A stretch of 64,000 bases of DNA from Bradyrhizobium sp. SRS-191 (GTDB lineage Bacteria > Pseudomonadota > Alphaproteobacteria > Rhizobiales > Xanthobacteraceae): assembly GCF_024586915.1 (NCBI RefSeq), contig NZ_JANBVS010000014.1, positions 124,001 through 188,000 on the forward strand. The letters run 5' to 3'. Made by a program: the position numbers and the translations under genes. Each line of letters starts with the position of its first letter. Positions within the stretch are counted from its first letter, which is position 1. Shown in pieces: positions 43,255-52,104 of this stretch. Under the pieces are notes generated by a model, which did no database searches, had not been told where the DNA came from, and was given only the letters and a program-made list of their open reading frames with translations.

Positions 43255-44487
43255 TTACCGTCCTTCCGTCGGAAATCCCCCGAATAGATGGGTCAGGGGT
43301 TCACCCATATATACTGTTTTAAGTTGCTGTGGATGAATGAATTCGTCTTTAAACCACGGGTATTTGCCAGGGTTAAAAGCCTCCACAAGCCAGTCGATCA
43401 TGTGGCGCACCCTAGGGATGCGCCCGGTGGTGGCGTGGTAAGACAACCAGATGTCGTAGGACCACTTCAGGTCGACCTCCAGGGGGACGATCTTCCCGCC
43501 CAGGGCGCTCGCATAGGTTGGGAATACTCCGATACCGGCGCCATGGGCCACGGCCCAATAATTGGCACTGGAGACATTGGTGGTCATCGCGATCAGGTCA
43601 CGCTGCTCATAGCCGGGGAAGATGGTCGCGAAAGCTGCATTGGCCGCCGCTTCATCCGCTACTTGCAGAACCAACCGGTGTTTCACCAGCTCGTCAATCG
43701 TCTTCGGTGTGCCATACGTTTCGAGATATTTCTCGCTGGCAAAGCACATCAGGTGCATGCGGCCGAGCCGGACCAGCTTGACGTCGAGCGCGGCCGGCCG
43801 CGACAAATGAATGGCGACGTCGGCCTCGTGACGCGACACGTCGGCCGAGCGCATCGCGCAGTACAGGTCGACCATCACGTTCGGAAAGCTCTGCTGGAAT
43901 TCCACCAGACGCGGCGCGAGCCAGAACGTGCCGAGGCCCTCGGTCACCGCGACGCGGACCTCGCCGGAGGCCGCGCCCGCAAGGCCGTCGCCGGCGCGCA
44001 GCAGCTCGAAGGAGGCAGCTTCCATGCGCTCGACCGCGGAGACCACGAGCGCGCCTTCGTCGGTCAGTCGCGCGCCATGAACGTCACGCGTGAACAGCGT
44101 CGCGCCGATCTGGCGCTCGAAATCATCGATGCGCCGCCGGACCGCGTTGATCGAGAGTGTCAATCGTTCCGCGGCGGAGCGGAAGCTGCCCGCCCTGACC
44201 ACTTCGAGGAAGATCCGCGCAGCATCCCAGTCGGTGAGACTTGCCAGCGCCGATTTGCTGAGGCTTCCCTTGGCCGGAGCGGCACGGCTCGCAGCGGAGC
44301 GCGCGGGCGCCTTGCCCGGAGCGGGGCCGGTCGCGACGTCGTCACGCCCCTGGTCGCCACCGGTTCCCGGCGCTGCAGACGAATCGTCATGCGCGGCCGG
44401 CGCCAGGGTCACCTGAGCGGTAACCTGGGGGGCAACTGCCTCCTTGCGTTCCTCCTGAGGAACGCCCCGTTCCGCCGCAACGCGCAT
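43255..44487 (-). CDS. LysR-family regulator with a long Ala/Pro-rich N-terminal extension
   Basis: The 410-residue protein has a LysR helix-turn-helix at about residues 86-145 (TDWDAARIFLEVVRAGSFRSAAERL region) and an effector domain to about residue 390. Usual LysR proteins are about 300 residues. Here the first ~85 residues are Ala-, Pro- and Gly-rich with no clear fold. A later start is possible, but no strong internal start codon is seen near the DNA-binding domain. The effector is unknown. Confidence 0.85.
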   Translation of the reverse strand: MRVAAERGVPQEERKEAVAPQVTAQVTLAPAAHDDSSAAPGTGGDQGRDDVATGPAPGKAPARSAASRAAPAKGSLSKSALASLTDWDAARIFLEVVRAGSFRSAAERLTLSINAVRRRIDDFERQIGATLFTRDVHGARLTDEGALVVSAVERMEAASFELLRAGDGLAGAASGEVRVAVTEGLGTFWLAPRLVEFQQSFPNVMVDLYCAMRSADVSRHEADVAIHLSRPAALDVKLVRLGRMHLMCFASEKYLETYGTPKTIDELVKHRLVLQVADEAAANAAFATIFPGYEQRDLIAMTTNVSSANYWAVAHGAGIGVFPTYASALGGKIVPLEVDLKWSYDIWLSYHATTGRIPRVRHMIDWLVEAFNPGKYPWFKDEFIHPQQLKTVYMGEPLTHLFGGFPTEGR

Positions 44488-44987
44488 ACAAGCTCTCTCC
44501 GCCTGCTAGAGTGACACCGATGAACTACGGAACATGGCGGTGTTTGCGCCATGGATTGGTTGAGACATTGACGCGCGAGACGAGTCTTTCGACCTCTCAC
44601 ATTTGCAGCATGGTCTTACCACCTGCAGATGCGCAGGGGTACACACCATGTATGCCAGGGACACGCTTAGCGCGAATCGTCCCGGACAGCGATGGTTTTT
44701 GCGTCGACCACAGCGAAATGGTATTCGAAGATGACCATGCGTCATGCTATCTTGATGAACGGATGGTGGCGCTGACTCATCGAATCCCGGTGATCGACGT
44801 TGCGCCTTCGTGTGGTCACGCGCAGAGGCCGGTGGCCGGCTTCGGACGAATCTGCTTCGCACGACAGGCGCAGCAGAGCCGCATGGGGAGCGCGGACGGG
44901 GAGCAACAGATGACGTATTGGAAAGCCATCCGTGAGTCGGGATTTGCTCGGCTCCATCTCGCCGCACGCTAGAACGGAACGACGCCC
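44488..44987. other. Mostly gene-free region
   Basis: These 500 bases lie between the divergent LysR gene and the small gene at 44988. A 153-codon open frame (44511-44972) fills most of it, but its protein has no family features and its start has no ribosome site. The only translation-like signal is the short frame at 44910-44972. The LysR promoter must be in the left part. Confidence 0.4.
44910..44972 (+). CDS. Possible 20-residue small protein or leader peptide
   Basis: A short frame begins MTYWKAIRESGFARLHLAAR and stops. It has a strong ribosome site (GGGGAG 6 bases before the ATG) and ends 15 bases before the next gene, so it could be a leader peptide or small protein coupled to it. I do not recognise it. 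Support is only the ribosome site and position. Confidence 0.3.
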   Translation: MTYWKAIRESGFARLHLAAR

Positions 44988-45254
44988 GTGGCCCATTCAG
45001 ATGACCAAATGCTTGCAGTGCTCGCGTCCCTGGAGCAATGCCGCGCGACCCTCGTCGCGACCGGCAATCGCGAATCGGCGCATTTGATTTCGGTGGCGAT
45101 CCTCGATCTGCGCATGAAGCTGAACCGATTGAGCGAAGACGATCTGAAGTCGCTGTGCGATGAGATGGTCCAATCTGACAACCCGGACAAGCTGCGCGAT
45201 CCGAAGCTGCAGCCGGGCCAGCGCCGTCAGCCGCTGCTGCGAGTGGTGAAATAG
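44988..45254 (+). CDS. Small conserved-looking hypothetical protein
   Basis: The 88-residue soluble protein is helical and charged. The start may be this GTG or the ATG 7 codons later (45009). It has no membrane segment or known motif. Its codon use and composition match surrounding genes, and it resembles small uncharacterised Bradyrhizobium proteins in style, but I cannot assign it to a family. Confidence 0.55.
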   Translation: MAHSDDQMLAVLASLEQCRATLVATGNRESAHLISVAILDLRMKLNRLSEDDLKSLCDEMVQSDNPDKLRDPKLQPGQRRQPLLRVVK

Positions 45255-45567
45255 CATAGTTCGTTATGTGCACAAAGGTGCATTTAGCGCATTTGTGATA
45301 TGCCGTGATCGCGCTGTGAAAGCGCGAGCGGCGGCTCCTCCGGTTGGATCGTATTTGTCGCCTCCGACGGCCTCTGGCGCAAAGAGGGGCCTCGTTGCTC
45401 CAGCCTGATCATCCGCCTTTCAGTCCCAACGCCTTGCTGATGACGATCAGCCTGCGGCGGCCGGCCGCAACTTCGGCGCCTCTGTTGCGTATTCTCCGCA
45501 TCGGCGGCATGAAGCGTCGTGCCCCCGGCGTCAGGACGCCGCTCATGGGGCGTATCACGGGACTGGC
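45255..45567. other. Intergenic region before ccdA
   Basis: These 313 bases contain no gene. Notable are an A/T-rich part with repeated GTGCA/TGCAT/GCGCAT words (about 45270-45300) and a short stem GCGCT-GTGAA-AGCGC near 45310. The ccdA promoter is expected here, but no recognisable regulator site is seen. Confidence 0.4.
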
Positions 45568-46302
45568 ATGATTCAGAACGTATCGATTCCGGCGGCCTTC
45601 ATCGCCGGCTTGGTGAGCTTCCTGTCGCCCTGCGTCCTGCCGCTGGTTCCGCCTTATCTGGTGTATCTCACCGGCGCCACGATCGAGCATATCGAGAGCG
45701 AGGAGCCGCCCGCGGCGTCGCGACGGGCCGTGATGATCTCGGCCGGGCTGTTCGTGCTCGGTTTCTCGACCGTGTTCGTGATGCTGGGCGCCAGCGCCTC
45801 GCTGATCGGCGGCCTGATCCGCGCATGGTCGGAGCAGCTGTCGATCCTCGCCGGCATCGTCATCATTGTGATGGGGCTGCACTTCCTCGGCCTGACCCGC
45901 ATCGCATTCCTGATGCGCGAGGGGCGGCTGCCGATTCCGAAGCCGGTCGGCCTCTGGGGCGCCTATGTCATGGGGCTCGCCTTTGCCTTCGGCTGGACAC
46001 CGTGCATCGGCCCGATCCTGGCCGCGATCCTGTCGATCGCCGCAGCCGAATCGACGGTCGCCAAAGGCGCCGGGCTCTTGGCGATCTACTCCGCCGGTCT
46101 CGGCATTCCGTTCCTGGTCGCGGCCTTCATGATCGAACAGTTCTCGGCGCTGTTCATGCGGATGCGCGGCCACCTCGTGAATGTCGAGCGCGCGATGGGC
46201 GTGCTGATGATCGTCACGGGCATCGGCTTCCTCACCGGGGCGGTATCGACCTTCAGCATCTGGCTGCTCGAGACCTTTCCGGTGCTGCAGCGGTTCGGCT
46301 AG
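45568..46302 (+). CDS. ccdA: CcdA-type cytochrome c biogenesis protein
   Basis: The 244-residue membrane protein has six hydrophobic helices and the two cysteine motifs of CcdA/DsbD: LSPCVLPLVPPYL (Cys22) and FGWTPCIGPIL. It carries electrons from cytoplasmic thioredoxin across the membrane to keep apocytochrome c haem-site cysteines reduced. The organism needs it for the c-type haems of FixO and FixP. It is convergent with, and overlaps by four bases, the HWE kinase gene. Confidence 0.9.
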   Translation: MIQNVSIPAAFIAGLVSFLSPCVLPLVPPYLVYLTGATIEHIESEEPPAASRRAVMISAGLFVLGFSTVFVMLGASASLIGGLIRAWSEQLSILAGIVIIVMGLHFLGLTRIAFLMREGRLPIPKPVGLWGAYVMGLAFAFGWTPCIGPILAAILSIAAAESTVAKGAGLLAIYSAGLGIPFLVAAFMIEQFSALFMRMRGHLVNVERAMGVLMIVTGIGFLTGAVSTFSIWLLETFPVLQRFG

Positions 46303-47933
46303 TCCTCGAGCTTGCAGCTGATGGTGTAGACGACGCCGGGCGGCAGGAAGTCGACCGTGGCTTCTCCGCCGAGCTGATCACGTGCGCTGCGCTCGATCAG
46401 GCGCGAGCCGAAGCCGCGCTGGATCGGCGCCGACACGACGGGACCGCCGGTCTCCTGCCACACCAGCCGCAGCCGTGCCGGCAGCTTCTTGGCTGCATCC
46501 GCCGGGGTGAACTCCCAGGACAGATCGACCGTGCCGGTGTCGTTGGACAGTGCGCCGTACTTGGCGGCGTTGGTCGCGATCTCGTGCACGATCATCGACA
46601 GCACGACGGCGAGCCGCGGCGACAGCGCGACCTTCGGGCCGGAGATCCTGATCCGCTCGGGATTGTTCAGCCGGTAGGGCTTGAGCACGCGGCCGATCAC
46701 GTCCTCGAGCTCGGAGCCCTGCCATTTCTCCTTGCTGAGCAGGTTGTGCGCTTCCGCCAGCGCGCCGAGGCGTCCTTCGAACTTCTCGCGTTCGGCGCGG
46801 CTGGCGCTGCGGAAGCTCTGCACCGCGATCGCCTGCAGGATCGCCAGCGTGTTCTTGACGCGATGGTTGAGCTCCTCGATCAGCAGGTCATGCAGCATCT
46901 CGGCGCGTGCGATCGTGGTGGCCATCCGCACCGCGAAGGCAAGACCGATCGCCAGCATGATGCCGCCGATCAGGCTGGTGATGGCGAGGTTGCGCCACAG
47001 CGGCGCGACCAGCGAGGTCTCGGTGATCCCGGCGCCGATGATCCAGCCGGTCAGCGTGGAATGGGTGAAGCTCGACAGCAGCGGCACGCCTTCCAGCGAG
47101 GTGCTCGACAGCGTCGCCTCGTGCTCGCCGGTCATGCGATCGATCACCGTCGGCGACGCCTTCTTGCCGATCGTCGCAGCCGGATTGGGCACGCGCGCGA
47201 ACACCGTGGCCTGGCGGTCGAGCAGCGACAATGTCCAATCCGCACTCGGAAGCTGCTTTTCCAGGATGGTCTGAAACATCGCGATCGGCGGGCTGAACGA
47301 GATGTCGTAGATGACCTGGCCATCGCGAAACACCGGCACCTCGACGGTGACGATCAGGCTCTTCTTCACGATGCCGTAGAACAGGTCGGAATATTGCGGC
47401 CGCCGCGTCTCGAACACGAGCTGGGTGATCTCGCGGTTGCTGCGGAGCGGCAGGTGAGCCGTATCCGTCGTCGCCGAGGAGAACAGCTGGTGTCCCTCGC
47501 GATCGGCGACCAGGATGGTGCCGTCCTTGCCGTATTGCTCGAGAAAGCCCATCGCGATCGGACGGAAGCGCTCGAAATCGCCGGTCTTCAAGGCATCGGT
47601 GAGGGCGAGGACCTGGATGCCGCCGGTCATGCGCTGCATCTCCGCATCGAGCGTCAGGCGGATGCTGCGCACGGTGTCGAGCACCCGCTGCCGCGCCTCG
47701 TTGCGGTCCTGCGTGTAGTTGTGAAAGACGATCCCGCCCGCGAACAGGATGAGCGGCAGCGTGGTCCCCGCGACCAGGAGCGCAAGCCGGACGGGCAGGG
47801 AGAGCTTCGGCACGGATGCCCCGTTGGTGGCGTTCGCGATCGCCGTCCCGTGCCGGGGAAGGACAGCCGCAAAGGCGCGGAGGGTGAATGTCTGCAGCGC
47901 GCGGATATCAGGCTGCGGCGGCCGCATTCGCAA
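46299..47933 (-). CDS. HWE-family sensor histidine kinase
   Basis: The 544-residue protein has two membrane helices (about residues 48-70 and 320-342) around a ~250-residue periplasmic dCache-like sensor domain. The kinase part is of the HWE type: ELNHRVKNTLAILQAIAVQSFR holds the phosphorylated His, HEIATNAAKYGALS the asparagine motif and LVWQETGGPVV the WxE motif. HWE kinases in alphaproteobacteria often work with PhyR-type or lone response regulators. No regulator is adjacent, so it is an orphan kinase. The signal is unknown. Confidence 0.88.
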   Translation of the reverse strand: MRMRPPQPDIRALQTFTLRAFAAVLPRHGTAIANATNGASVPKLSLPVRLALLVAGTTLPLILFAGGIVFHNYTQDRNEARQRVLDTVRSIRLTLDAEMQRMTGGIQVLALTDALKTGDFERFRPIAMGFLEQYGKDGTILVADREGHQLFSSATTDTAHLPLRSNREITQLVFETRRPQYSDLFYGIVKKSLIVTVEVPVFRDGQVIYDISFSPPIAMFQTILEKQLPSADWTLSLLDRQATVFARVPNPAATIGKKASPTVIDRMTGEHEATLSSTSLEGVPLLSSFTHSTLTGWIIGAGITETSLVAPLWRNLAITSLIGGIMLAIGLAFAVRMATTIARAEMLHDLLIEELNHRVKNTLAILQAIAVQSFRSASRAEREKFEGRLGALAEAHNLLSKEKWQGSELEDVIGRVLKPYRLNNPERIRISGPKVALSPRLAVVLSMIVHEIATNAAKYGALSNDTGTVDLSWEFTPADAAKKLPARLRLVWQETGGPVVSAPIQRGFGSRLIERSARDQLGGEATVDFLPPGVVYTISCKLED

Positions 47934-48052
47934 TTGCTTTGCGTGATCGGCCGTTCACATCCCTGTCAGCATAGGAGCACGGCCCGAGCGCGCCAAGCTC
48001 AATGCGTCACGATCCCTCGGTTCCTGCAGAGGCTTTCGCGCCACAGCGGCTG

Positions 48053-49327
48053 CTACACATTGCTCTCGCTGATTGCGGCGTACACCATCGAGCGCAACTC
48101 GCGCCGGATCGGATAGGCGCTCGACGGCAGCACCTGGGTCATGAAGATCGTGATCAGCTCTTCAGCCGGGTCGATCCAGAAGGCGGTCGAGGCCGCGCCG
48201 CCCCAGGCGTACTCGCCCGCGCTGCCGGCGATCAGCGTCTTGGCCGGGTCCATCGTCACCGAGAAGCCGAGCCCGAAGCCGATGCCGTTATAGGCCGCTT
48301 CCGCAAACATCGAGCGCGACAGCGCCGGCAGGTCGACGCCGCCCGGCAGATGGTTCGAGGTCATCAGCTTCAGCGTCTTCGGCCCGAGCAGTCTGACGCC
48401 CCCGAGCTCGCCGCCATTGATCAGCGCGCGGCAGAAGGTGAGATAGTCCGCCGTCGTCGCGCACAGGCCGCCGCCGCCGGAGATGAAGTCGGGCGGGCTC
48501 AGGAACGTGCTCGTGGCGGGATCGTCCTGCAAGGTCAGGCCGCCCTTCCGGTCGGCCGCGTGGAACGACATCATGCCGGCGGGATCGGCCGAGTAGCATG
48601 CGGCCAGCCGGTGCGCCTTGGCCGCGGGGACGTGGAAATCGGTGTCGGCCATCCCGAGCGGCTCGAAGATGCGCTCCCTCAGGAACTGCTCGAACGGCTT
48701 GTCGGCAATCTTGCCGACGAGATAGCCTAAGACGTCGGTCGACACCGAGTAGTTCCAGGCTTCGCCGGGCGAGAACTCCAGCGGAATCTTCGCGAGGTCA
48801 TCGATCATCGACTGCAGCGTGCCGGTCTTCTCGACCGCGCCGATCTTGGCGTCGCGATAGGCGGCATCGACATTGGAGCGCTGCTGGAAGCCGTAGGTCA
48901 GTCCCGACGTGTGGCGCAGCAGGTCGACGATCAGCATCGGCCGCGTCGGCGGCCGGCTGATGAAGGCCGGCGCAGTGCCGGCGACGAACACGCCGAGATT
49001 CTTCCACTCGGGAATGTATTTCGCGACCGGCTCGTCCAATGCGACCTTGCCTTCCTCGACCAGCATCATGAAGGCGACGGAGGTGATCGGCTTGGTCATC
49101 GAATAGATGCGGTAGATCGTCTGGTCGGTGACCGGCACCTTGCGCTCGACATCGGCATAGCCGTGCGAGCTCTGATGCACGATCTTGCCGCGGCGATAGA
49201 CCATCAGCTGGGCGCCCGGAAAACGGCCGGCGTCGACATAGCGCTGCTGCAGATGCGCATCGATGCGCGCGAGAGCGGCTTTCGACATGCCGACGGTTTC
49301 GGGCGAGGCAGGTGTCGGGGCGAGCAT
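48053..49327 (-). CDS. Class C beta-lactamase-like serine hydrolase
   Basis: The 424-residue protein has the beta-lactamase/penicillin-binding fold of EstB-type esterases. The nucleophile Ser76 is in SMTK (residues 76-79), with the YSVSTDVLG segment supplying the tyrosine. The third motif, KTG in beta-lactamases, appears as WGGAAST. Such proteins are more often esterases or peptidases than antibiotic-degrading enzymes. No signal peptide is clear with this start (MLAPTPASPET), which has GGAGA 7 bases upstream. The substrate is unknown. Confidence 0.85.
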   Translation of the reverse strand: MLAPTPASPETVGMSKAALARIDAHLQQRYVDAGRFPGAQLMVYRRGKIVHQSSHGYADVERKVPVTDQTIYRIYSMTKPITSVAFMMLVEEGKVALDEPVAKYIPEWKNLGVFVAGTAPAFISRPPTRPMLIVDLLRHTSGLTYGFQQRSNVDAAYRDAKIGAVEKTGTLQSMIDDLAKIPLEFSPGEAWNYSVSTDVLGYLVGKIADKPFEQFLRERIFEPLGMADTDFHVPAAKAHRLAACYSADPAGMMSFHAADRKGGLTLQDDPATSTFLSPPDFISGGGGLCATTADYLTFCRALINGGELGGVRLLGPKTLKLMTSNHLPGGVDLPALSRSMFAEAAYNGIGFGLGFSVTMDPAKTLIAGSAGEYAWGGAASTAFWIDPAEELITIFMTQVLPSSAYPIRRELRSMVYAAISESNV

Positions 49328-49478
49328 CGGGACGTCTCCGCTGTCATCTGGCTTTTTGAGGACTTGCGCGAGGATCATGCGCGCACGGTCATTTGTGCTC
49401 CTGATAGCCGAAAAATGCCCCACTTCCAATGGCAGGCCAGGGATGCCTCGTGTACCCTTTGCGCAGGGAGGATCGGTC

Positions 49479-50399
49479 ATGACCCAATTCAACGAAGGCG
49501 AGCTCACGGATGCCGTCGTCGCCAGCTTCGAAGGCACGCCGGACGCGCGTACGAAGGTCCTGCTGCAGGAGCTCGTCAGGTCGCTGCACGACTATGTGCG
49601 CCGGACGAATTTGACATTCGACGAATGGGCCACCGCGATCGACTTCCTCACCCGCACCGGCCAGACCTGCACCGCGAGCCGGCAGGAGTTCATCCTGCTG
49701 TCCGACGTGCTCGGCGTGTCGATGCTGCTCGATGCCATCAATCATCGCGACAGGGCAGGGGCGACGGAGACCACCGTGCTCGGCCCGTTCTATGTCGGCG
49801 AGCACAAGGTCACCCCTCACGGCACCGACATTTCCGCGGACCTGAAGGGCGAGAAGATGTTCGTGCAGGCCCGTGTCACCGATCTTTCCGGCGCGCCTCT
49901 GGCGGGCGCGTCGGTCGATGTCTGGCATGCTGACGATGAAGGCTTCTACGACTCGCAGCGGCCCGATTATGCCTCCGACGGCCCGTCATCGCGGGCGCGC
50001 TTCATCACCGATGCCGATGGGCGCTTCTTCTTCCGCACCATCCTGCCGTGCAGCTATCCGATTCCGACCGACGGTCCGGTCGGGCAGATGATCGTGGGCG
50101 CCGGCCGCCACCCGATGCGGCCGGCCCATGTGCATTTCCTGGTCGACGCCAAAGGCCATGAGCCGCTGATCACCCATGTCTTCATCGGCGGCGACGCCTA
50201 TCTCGACAGCGACGTGGTGTTCGGCGTGAAGGACGAACTGATCGCGCAGGTCGAACAGCGCACCGATCCGGTGATGCCCGATGGCAAGCTCGCGGCGGCG
50301 CCCTGGCACCTCATGACCTACGAATTCCGCATGAAGCCCGGTGCCGGAATCGCTCCGAAGCCGATGCTGTCGGATCCCAAGAGCGAGGCAGCGGAGTAG
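49479..50399 (+). CDS. Intradiol ring-cleavage dioxygenase
   Basis: The 306-residue enzyme uses non-haem Fe(III) to cleave an aromatic diol between its hydroxyls. The four likely iron ligands are present: Tyr157 (GFYD), Tyr193 (SYPIPTDGPVG), His217 and His219 (RPAHVHF). The N-terminal linker domain is typical of catechol or hydroxyquinol 1,2-dioxygenases; length and sequence favour the hydroxyquinol branch, but I cannot tell them apart with certainty. The ATG has GGGAGG upstream. No other aromatic-degradation genes are next to it. Confidence 0.88.
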   Translation: MTQFNEGELTDAVVASFEGTPDARTKVLLQELVRSLHDYVRRTNLTFDEWATAIDFLTRTGQTCTASRQEFILLSDVLGVSMLLDAINHRDRAGATETTVLGPFYVGEHKVTPHGTDISADLKGEKMFVQARVTDLSGAPLAGASVDVWHADDEGFYDSQRPDYASDGPSSRARFITDADGRFFFRTILPCSYPIPTDGPVGQMIVGAGRHPMRPAHVHFLVDAKGHEPLITHVFIGGDAYLDSDVVFGVKDELIAQVEQRTDPVMPDGKLAAAPWHLMTYEFRMKPGAGIAPKPMLSDPKSEAAE

Positions 50400-50721
50400 G
50401 GTTGAGGTGCCCCGCCCACTTCTTGTGCAACGCACAGGAAGTGGGCGAATCGCAAATTTTAAGAGCGGCCGCGAGCCTCCAAAGCGTTCGGTCGATTTGC
50501 CTAGCCTCTTGATTCGTCGAGGCTTCTGCTTTCCTCGCTCCTTGGCATGAAGCTTGAATAGATAGCTTCGACGCCATCGATGCCGTCTGCGCAAACCCCA
50601 TCCGACATCCGACGCTGCCCCTCCGAGGCTTTCCTCGGAACGCGCCCCTGTGCGCGACCACGCGGTGCCTGGACGGGCCTTCAATCCACCGAGCGCTTTT
50701 CAGACAAGGACGACTGCACTC
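50400..50721 (+). promoter_or_regulatory. Leader of the nitrate operon with tandem hairpins
   Basis: This 322-base gap contains, in order, a perfect hairpin just after the dioxygenase (50414-50446), a weak sigma54-like sequence (50542-50558), two adjacent hairpins TCCGAGG-CTTT-CCTCGGA (50622-50639) and CGCGC-CCCTGT-GCGCG (50641-50656), and a longer stem GGTG...CACC closing at about 50695 followed by CTTTT. A pair of small hairpins followed by a terminator-like stem is the layout of nitrate-responsive leaders controlled by the antiterminator NasT/NasR. Function is inferred. Confidence 0.4.
50414..50446. terminator. Hairpin downstream of the dioxygenase gene
   Basis: GCCCACTTCTTGTGC-AAC-GCACAGGAAGTGGGC is a 15-base stem with one G-T pair and a 3-base loop, starting 14 bases after the dioxygenase stop. 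It probably ends that transcript, though no T-run follows directly. Confidence 0.5.
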
Positions 50722-52038
50722 ATGACGAAGACCGCCCATCTTGCACGCTCCTCTGGCCTCAGCCGCCGTCAGCTCCTGAAGGCCGGTGCCGGGACCGCAG
50801 CGCTGCTCGCCGCCGCGAAGCTGAACCTGCCGGGCGGCGCCTTCGCGCAAGGCGCGGGGCCGGAAGTGACCAGCGCCAAGCTCGGCTTCATCGCGCTGAG
50901 CGATGCCGGCCCGCTGTTCGTCGCCAAGGACAAGGGCATCTTCGCCAAATACGGCATGCCGGATGTCGACGTGCAGAAGCAGGCCTCATGGGGCACGACG
51001 CGCGACAATCTCGTGCTCGGCTCGGAGGGTAACGGCATTGACGGCGCGCATATCCTCACGCCGATGCCGTATCTGATCTCCTCCGGCAAGGTGACGCAGA
51101 ACAACCAGCCGACGCCGATGTACATCCTGGCGCGGCTCAATCTCGATGCGCAGTGCATCTCCGTCGCCAAGGAATATGCCGATCTCAAGCTCAGCCTCGA
51201 CACGGCGCCATTCAAGGCGGCGCTGGAGAAGAAGAAGGCGTCCGGCAAGTCCGTGAAGGCCGCGATGACCTTCCCGGGCGGCACCCACGATCTGTGGATC
51301 CGCTACTGGCTCGCGGCCGGCGGCATCGACCCGGACAAGGACATCGAGACCATCGTGGTGCCGCCGCCGCAGATGGTGGCCAACATGAAGGTCGGCACCA
51401 TGGACTGCTTCTGCGTCGGCGAGCCCTGGAATGCGCAGCTCGTCAACCAGGGCATCGGCTACACGGCCGTGACCACCGGCGAGATCTGGAACAAGCATCC
51501 TGAAAAATCCTTCGCGATGCGCGCCGCCTTCGTCGATAAATACCCGAAGGCCGCTAAGGCGCTGACCATGGCGGTCATGGAAGCCCAGCAGTGGGCGGAC
51601 AAGATGGAGAACAAACAGGAGCTTGCGACCATCATGGCGAAGCGGCAGTGGATGAACTGCCCGGTCGAGGACGTCGCCGGGCGCTCGGCCGGCAAGTTCG
51701 ACTACGGCACCGGCAAGGTGGTCGAGAACTCGCCTCATATCATGAAGTACTGGCGCGACTTCGCCTCCTATCCGTTCCAGAGCCACGATCTCTGGTTCAT
51801 CACCGAGGACATCCGCTGGGGCAAGTACGAAGCCGGCTTCGACGCCAAGTCGCTGATCGCCAAGGTCAACCGCGAGGACATCTGGCGCGAGGCCGCCAAG
51901 GAGATGAACCTGCCGGCCGCCGAGATCCCGACCTCGAAGTCGCGCGGCAAGGAGACGTTCTTCGACGGCAAGGTGTTCGATCCCGAGGATCCCGCCGCCT
52001 ACCTGAAGTCGCTGTCGATCAAGCGCGTCGACGCCTGA
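50722..52038 (+). CDS. Nitrate ABC transporter, periplasmic binding protein (NrtA-like)
   Basis: The 438-residue protein starts with a twin-arginine signal (SRRQLLKAGAGTAALLAAA, arginines 15-16) and has the NrtA/CmpA-type binding fold: TSAKLGFIALSDAGPLFVAKDKGIF and GTTRDNLVLGSEGNGIDGAH are characteristic. It should bind nitrate (less likely bicarbonate or cyanate) in the periplasm and deliver it to the permease. The nitrate assignment is supported by the reductase genes that follow. It is the first gene of a run of six on the same strand. Confidence 0.9.
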   Translation: MTKTAHLARSSGLSRRQLLKAGAGTAALLAAAKLNLPGGAFAQGAGPEVTSAKLGFIALSDAGPLFVAKDKGIFAKYGMPDVDVQKQASWGTTRDNLVLGSEGNGIDGAHILTPMPYLISSGKVTQNNQPTPMYILARLNLDAQCISVAKEYADLKLSLDTAPFKAALEKKKASGKSVKAAMTFPGGTHDLWIRYWLAAGGIDPDKDIETIVVPPPQMVANMKVGTMDCFCVGEPWNAQLVNQGIGYTAVTTGEIWNKHPEKSFAMRAAFVDKYPKAAKALTMAVMEAQQWADKMENKQELATIMAKRQWMNCPVEDVAGRSAGKFDYGTGKVVENSPHIMKYWRDFASYPFQSHDLWFITEDIRWGKYEAGFDAKSLIAKVNREDIWREAAKEMNLPAAEIPTSKSRGKETFFDGKVFDPEDPAAYLKSLSIKRVDA

Positions 52039-52104
52039 TCAGGACCTTAGCCCGCGCGCCGATCGCGCGCGCGGCTCCTCTCATTGCACGGAGAAAAGCT
52101 TCCG

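Noticed and set aside
44511..44972. Possible 153-residue gene
   Set aside because: No ribosome site at its start, no domain or helical pattern. Only its last 21 codons have a translation signal and are listed separately.
50542..50558. Sigma54-like promoter TTGGCATGAAGCTTGAA
   Set aside because: The -24 part fits, but the -12 element lacks the essential GC, so I do not call it a promoter.
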